Below, piece after piece: positions 5,458 through 7,605 of a stretch of DNA of 7,605 nucleotides. A program made the position numbers and the translations under genes. The notes below the pieces were generated by a model, which had not been told where the DNA came from, searched no databases, and was given only the letters and a program-made list of their open reading frames with translations. Source of the stretch: Candidatus Woesearchaeota archaeon (GTDB lineage: Archaea; Nanobdellota; Nanobdellia; Woesearchaeales; ARS49); assembly GCA_030630695.1 (NCBI GenBank), contig DAOVMP010000016.1, positions 1 through 7,605 of the forward strand, given 5' to 3'. The first letter of the stretch is position 1. The number at the start of each line of letters is the position of its first letter.

Positions 5458-6509
5458 TGAATAAACTTTCAAATAGCAGTGGGAAAGGTTTGAAAATATT
5501 TAGATCTTCAAAATCCGCGATTAGTATTGAGGCAGTTGTTGAGCTTGCTTTATTTGCTTTGATGATTGCTGTTGTTTTTTATCTTGTTTTTCCTGTTGTT
5601 AAGGAGGTTTTGGTAGGTGAGAGTGAAAAAGGAACTTGTGAGTGGTCTTTGGTTATGCATTCTATTGCTAAAGTAGGTGATTGGAGTCTTATTCCTGCAG
5701 AGTGCAGGGCTCATAGGATTGAGATTGATATGAACTTTTTAGATAGTTATAAGTCTGAGGCAAAAAAACGAATAAAGCAGTATAATGCAAATAAGGAAAA
5801 ATATGTAGAGATTTTGCCTTTTTTTAATAATCCTGATGATGAAAAACAGATAAGAACCTGGGCTTTGAATAGAATAATCGCTGTTGAAATGAAAGATTGC
5901 TGGGAAAAAGTAATGAAAGGAAAGCTTCCTTTGTTTGATGCATGGTGGAAGTTTTTTTCTTGGGATGTGTACGGAAAAGATATTGTGAAAAAACCCACAA
6001 ATCGTGAAGAGGCTTTTTCAGTATGGAATCAACTTTTAATCAAGTCTACGGGTTTGCCAGGAACTGTTAAACTTTATGGTCCTCCAACTAATTGTATTAT
6101 TTGTTCAAGGATTAAGTTTAGTGATGATGTTAAGAATTATTTTGCGCATAGATATATTCCTTCATTAAATGTCTGGCTTAAGCATAATTATCCTGCAACT
6201 GGTGGTAAGAGTTATTATAATCATATTGTTGAGGGACAGTCGCAATTAAGAAATCCTTTTATTCCAAGATATGCGAGTTATAACGTGGATACTCCTTTAT
6301 CTGTGACTTATGAAAAGATTTATACACTTAGATCATGGCAGGACAGTGGAATAATCAAAAGAGCATGGCAGGGGACTTTGGGTCAGGTATATGCTGTAGT
6401 GAACAAAGAGCATTTGTATGAACTTAATTACGTTAAATTGGTTCCTTATACACAGGATGATTTAGTAGATCCGATAAAAGGGGAGGGATGTACTTTCATA
6501 CTTGACTAA
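5457..6509 (+). CDS. Large membrane-anchored protein, possible minor pilin/tip subunit, 350 aa
   Basis: The N-terminus is polar and basic for about 20 residues (K10, K13, R16, K19), then SAISIEAVVELALF begins one hydrophobic helix (about 26-48). With cleavage after S20, E25 would be residue +5, the position of the conserved Glu in type IV pilins; this is suggestive, not proof. The remaining 300 residues form a large domain rich in Trp and Tyr with six cysteines (C61, C83, C148, C213, C216, C345), including a CIIC pair. I do not recognise the domain. The start at 5457 overlaps the previous stop (TGATG) and has AGGAGGT before it. One base separates its stop from the next ATG. In bacterial systems one minor pseudopilin (GspK) is much bulkier than its partners and sits at the tip; the size pattern here recalls that, by analogy only. 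Confidence 0.8.
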   Translation: MNKLSNSSGKGLKIFRSSKSAISIEAVVELALFALMIAVVFYLVFPVVKEVLVGESEKGTCEWSLVMHSIAKVGDWSLIPAECRAHRIEIDMNFLDSYKSEAKKRIKQYNANKEKYVEILPFFNNPDDEKQIRTWALNRIIAVEMKDCWEKVMKGKLPLFDAWWKFFSWDVYGKDIVKKPTNREEAFSVWNQLLIKSTGLPGTVKLYGPPTNCIICSRIKFSDDVKNYFAHRYIPSLNVWLKHNYPATGGKSYYNHIVEGQSQLRNPFIPRYASYNVDTPLSVTYEKIYTLRSWQDSGIIKRAWQGTLGQVYAVVNKEHLYELNYVKLVPYTQDDLVDPIKGEGCTFILD

Positions 6510-6510
6510 A

Positions 6511-6648
6511 ATGAATAAAAGAGCGGAATTGCCTGGTTGGCCTTATGTTGTTGCTTTGGTTATTGGTTTGGCTGTTATTTTGTTGGGCATATGGATTTTT
6601 ACTAAATCAGGCCAGGGAATTGTAGAGACACTGAGAGGGATTAGATGA
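6511..6648 (+). CDS. Tiny single-helix protein with pilin-like start, 45 aa
   Basis: The protein reads MNKRAELPGWPYVV, has one helix at about residues 13-30, then a short tail (TKSGQGIVETLRGIR). It begins two bases after the preceding stop and its TGA overlaps the next ATG (ATGA), filling the gap between two larger genes exactly. The MNKR start, clean membrane helix and tight packing make it very likely real. The LPGWPY stretch just before the helix is distinctive and could help find homologs. No ribosome site is visible at a normal distance, so translation probably depends on coupling to the upstream gene. It has no cysteines. It may be a small membrane partner of a neighbouring protein; function is unknown. 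Confidence 0.78.
   Translation: MNKRAELPGWPYVVALVIGLAVILLGIWIFTKSGQGIVETLRGIR
6633..6641 (+). promoter_or_regulatory. Weak Shine-Dalgarno site for the 197-aa gene
   Basis: GAGAGGGAT is a partial match to AGGAGGTGAT and ends three bases before the ATG at 6645, inside the 45-aa frame. Confidence 0.4.
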
Positions 6649-7238
6649 ATAAAAAAGCAGGTGTTTATTCCACTATTGGAACTATTGTTGTTGTTATTTT
6701 AGGTTTGCTTGTTATTGCATTAGTTATTGGAGGGCCGATTAATACAGCTTATGTTTATGTTAAGGAAAAACTTTTTGGAGATGAGGGAATTTTTTCTATT
6801 GTTAAGATTTCTAGGGAAAAGACGTTTCAGCCAAGTGTTGATTTATCAAGACCTTTTGTTTTGCCTGCAGATAAGAGAAAGGCAATAATCATGTTGATTG
6901 ATAAGTCAATTGAATGTTTGGAGTTATACAAGGAAAAACAGCAGCCAGTTCTTTGTTTTATGATTAGTGTTAACAGCTCAGTGGATATACAAATTAGTGA
7001 GGATGATTTTAAAGAATTGCTTATAACTTCTGAAAGAGCAAAAACCGCTCATTTATTCGAACAGACAGAGGTTATCCGGACTTATTATTATCTGTATGGG
7101 TGGAATATCCGTGGTAAGATTTCCAAGTATACTTCTCCCTTTTATTTGTGTGCAAATGAAGAAAAATCCGATCTTCCTAAAGTTTATATTACCCCAAATT
7201 TATATGAGGACTGTCCTGTTTATTATGTAAGAGATTAA
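6645..7238 (+). CDS. Pilin-like membrane-anchored protein, 197 aa
   Basis: It starts MNKKAGVYSTIG with one helix at about residues 10-30, its TIVVVILGLLVIAL resembling the helices of the 107- and 102-aa proteins. K4-A5-G6 gives a class III-like context. The outer domain of about 160 residues is mixed charged and aromatic with four cysteines (C91, C104, C169, C190), enough for two disulfides; I do not recognise the fold. The start overlaps the stop of the 45-aa gene (ATGA), so the two are coupled, and it is the last gene of the four-gene operon, since the next gene has its own TATA box. A minor pilin or an exported membrane-anchored protein is most likely. Confidence 0.8.
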   Translation: MNKKAGVYSTIGTIVVVILGLLVIALVIGGPINTAYVYVKEKLFGDEGIFSIVKISREKTFQPSVDLSRPFVLPADKRKAIIMLIDKSIECLELYKEKQQPVLCFMISVNSSVDIQISEDDFKELLITSERAKTAHLFEQTEVIRTYYYLYGWNIRGKISKYTSPFYLCANEEKSDLPKVYITPNLYEDCPVYYVRD

Positions 7239-7248
7239 TAAAGAAAAT

Positions 7249-7256
7249 TTTATATA
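7249..7256 (+). promoter_or_regulatory. TATA box for the 102-aa six-cysteine gene
   Basis: AAATTTTATATATG contains TTTATATA ten bases after the previous stop. The predicted start site, near 7279, coincides with the ATG at 7280, so the message is probably leaderless; no ribosome site is present. Confidence 0.75.
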
Positions 7257-7264
7257 TGTCTATC

Positions 7265-7277
7265 TTCTAAACTAGAA
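7265..7277. promoter_or_regulatory. Dyad between TATA box and start codon of the 102-aa gene
   Basis: TTCTA-AAC-TAGAA is a perfect five-base inverted repeat between the TATA box and the predicted start site, where a bound repressor would block polymerase. It differs from the ATCGAT dyad of the Lrp-like gene. Chance is possible in AT-rich DNA. Confidence 0.3.
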
Positions 7278-7279
7278 TT

Positions 7280-7588
7280 ATGAATAAAAAAGGAGTTGAA
7301 TTAGGGATTAATACAGTAGTGGTATTTATTCTTGCTTTATTGGTTCTGGTTTTTTTTAGTTATATCTTAAGTTCTCAGTTTCAGAGCAAAACCAAAGCCT
7401 ATAAGCATGTGACTGAAGAGTTTGAAAAAGATATAAAAACCAGAGCAGTTTGTGAAGAGATTTTTTCTACTAAGCGTTGCTTGCCTTTGGAAACTTGCAA
7501 TGCATTGGGTTTGATTAATTTGGGCGTTGATTGGAAGGATTGTAAGGATAAGGCAACGCCAGGACATACTCTTTATTGTTGTAAATAA
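7280..7588 (+). CDS. Small pilin-like six-cysteine protein, 102 aa
   Basis: It starts MNKKGVELGINTVVV with one helix at about residues 11-30 and an outer region with six cysteines (C58, C67, C73, C88, C100, C101), the last two adjacent at the very C-terminus. Nineteen of the first 30 residues equal those of the 107-aa protein at 4942, which has the same cysteine number and a CC pair but a Gly-rich tail that is absent here, so the two look like diverged paralogs. Between helix and first cysteine is a charged, probably helical linker (residues 36-57). It has its own promoter and is likely leaderless, so it can be expressed apart from the four-gene operon just upstream. A pilin or small disulfide-rich surface protein is inferred. 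Confidence 0.85.
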   Translation: MNKKGVELGINTVVVFILALLVLVFFSYILSSQFQSKTKAYKHVTEEFEKDIKTRAVCEEIFSTKRCLPLETCNALGLINLGVDWKDCKDKATPGHTLYCCK

Positions 7589-7596
7589 TAAAAAAG

Positions 7597-7604
7597 TTTA
7601 TATA
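7597..7604 (+). promoter_or_regulatory. TATA box at the right edge, for a gene beyond the window
   Basis: AAAAAGTTTATATAC at the last bases contains TTTATATA after an A-rich stretch, like the other promoters here. A start site would fall about 20 bases outside the window, implying another transcription unit to the right. Confidence 0.6.
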
Positions 7605-7605
7605 C

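Noticed and set aside
5601..5608. AAGGAGGT inside the 350-aa gene
   Set aside because: It looks like a ribosome site, but no suitable in-range start follows and it is explained by Lys-Glu-Val codons.
1..7605. CRISPR arrays, tRNA or rRNA genes, insertion sequences
   Set aside because: No regularly spaced repeats, tRNA-like or rRNA-like segments, transposase motifs or terminal inverted repeats were seen by reading; short RNAs could still be missed.

Overview
The window looks like a piece of an AT-rich archaeal chromosome, most likely from a small-genome DPANN lineage of the Woesearchaeota/Pacearchaeota (Nanobdellota) type. The evidence is archaeal: TTTATATA/CTTATATA boxes preceded by A-rich stretches sit 25-35 bases before several starts, some transcripts look leaderless, and other starts carry GGTGAT/AGGAGGT ribosome sites. 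It also holds a SpoVT/AbrB-PhoU-like protein and an Lrp/AsnC regulator of archaeal type. Many small proteins begin MNK[KR][GAS] followed at once by a hydrophobic helix, a pattern I associate with DPANN class III (type IV pilin-like) signal sequences. Placement to phylum is inference; no rRNA or ribosomal gene is present.

Layout. (1) Bases 1-1097 (+) are the end of an operon: a truncated gene, then two pilin-like, membrane-anchored, cysteine-containing proteins of 161 and 155 residues, coupled by overlaps. (2) Bases 1139-3355 (+) have their own promoter and encode a 738-residue protein with a hydrophobic N-terminal region, TPR-like helices and a C-terminal aminoglycoside-phosphotransferase-like domain whose catalytic Asp is replaced by Asn. 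(3) Bases 3338-4255 (-) encode a SpoVT/AbrB-PhoU-like regulator, convergent with and overlapping gene 3 by 18 bases. (4) Bases 4408-4887 (+) encode an Lrp/AsnC regulator, divergent from the PhoU-like gene. (5) Bases 4942-7588 (+) are a second pilin-like cluster: a six-cysteine Gly-tailed protein (107 aa), a four-gene coupled operon alternating tiny and larger membrane-anchored proteins (40, 350, 45, 197 aa), and a second six-cysteine protein (102 aa) paralogous to the first. A further TATA box lies at the right edge.

Taken together, seven or eight genes encode proteins with a short basic N-terminus, one hydrophobic helix and, usually, an extracellular Cys-containing domain. The simplest reading is a set of pilins or minor pilins, or surface proteins using the pilin export route, possibly controlled by the Lrp-like regulator in their midst. 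No prepilin peptidase, assembly ATPase or platform protein is in the window, so assembly into a filament is unproven. Two of the genes (40 and 45 aa) are short enough to be missed by ordinary ORF calling. Most starts were moved from the longest possible frame on the basis of overlaps, ribosome sites or promoters.
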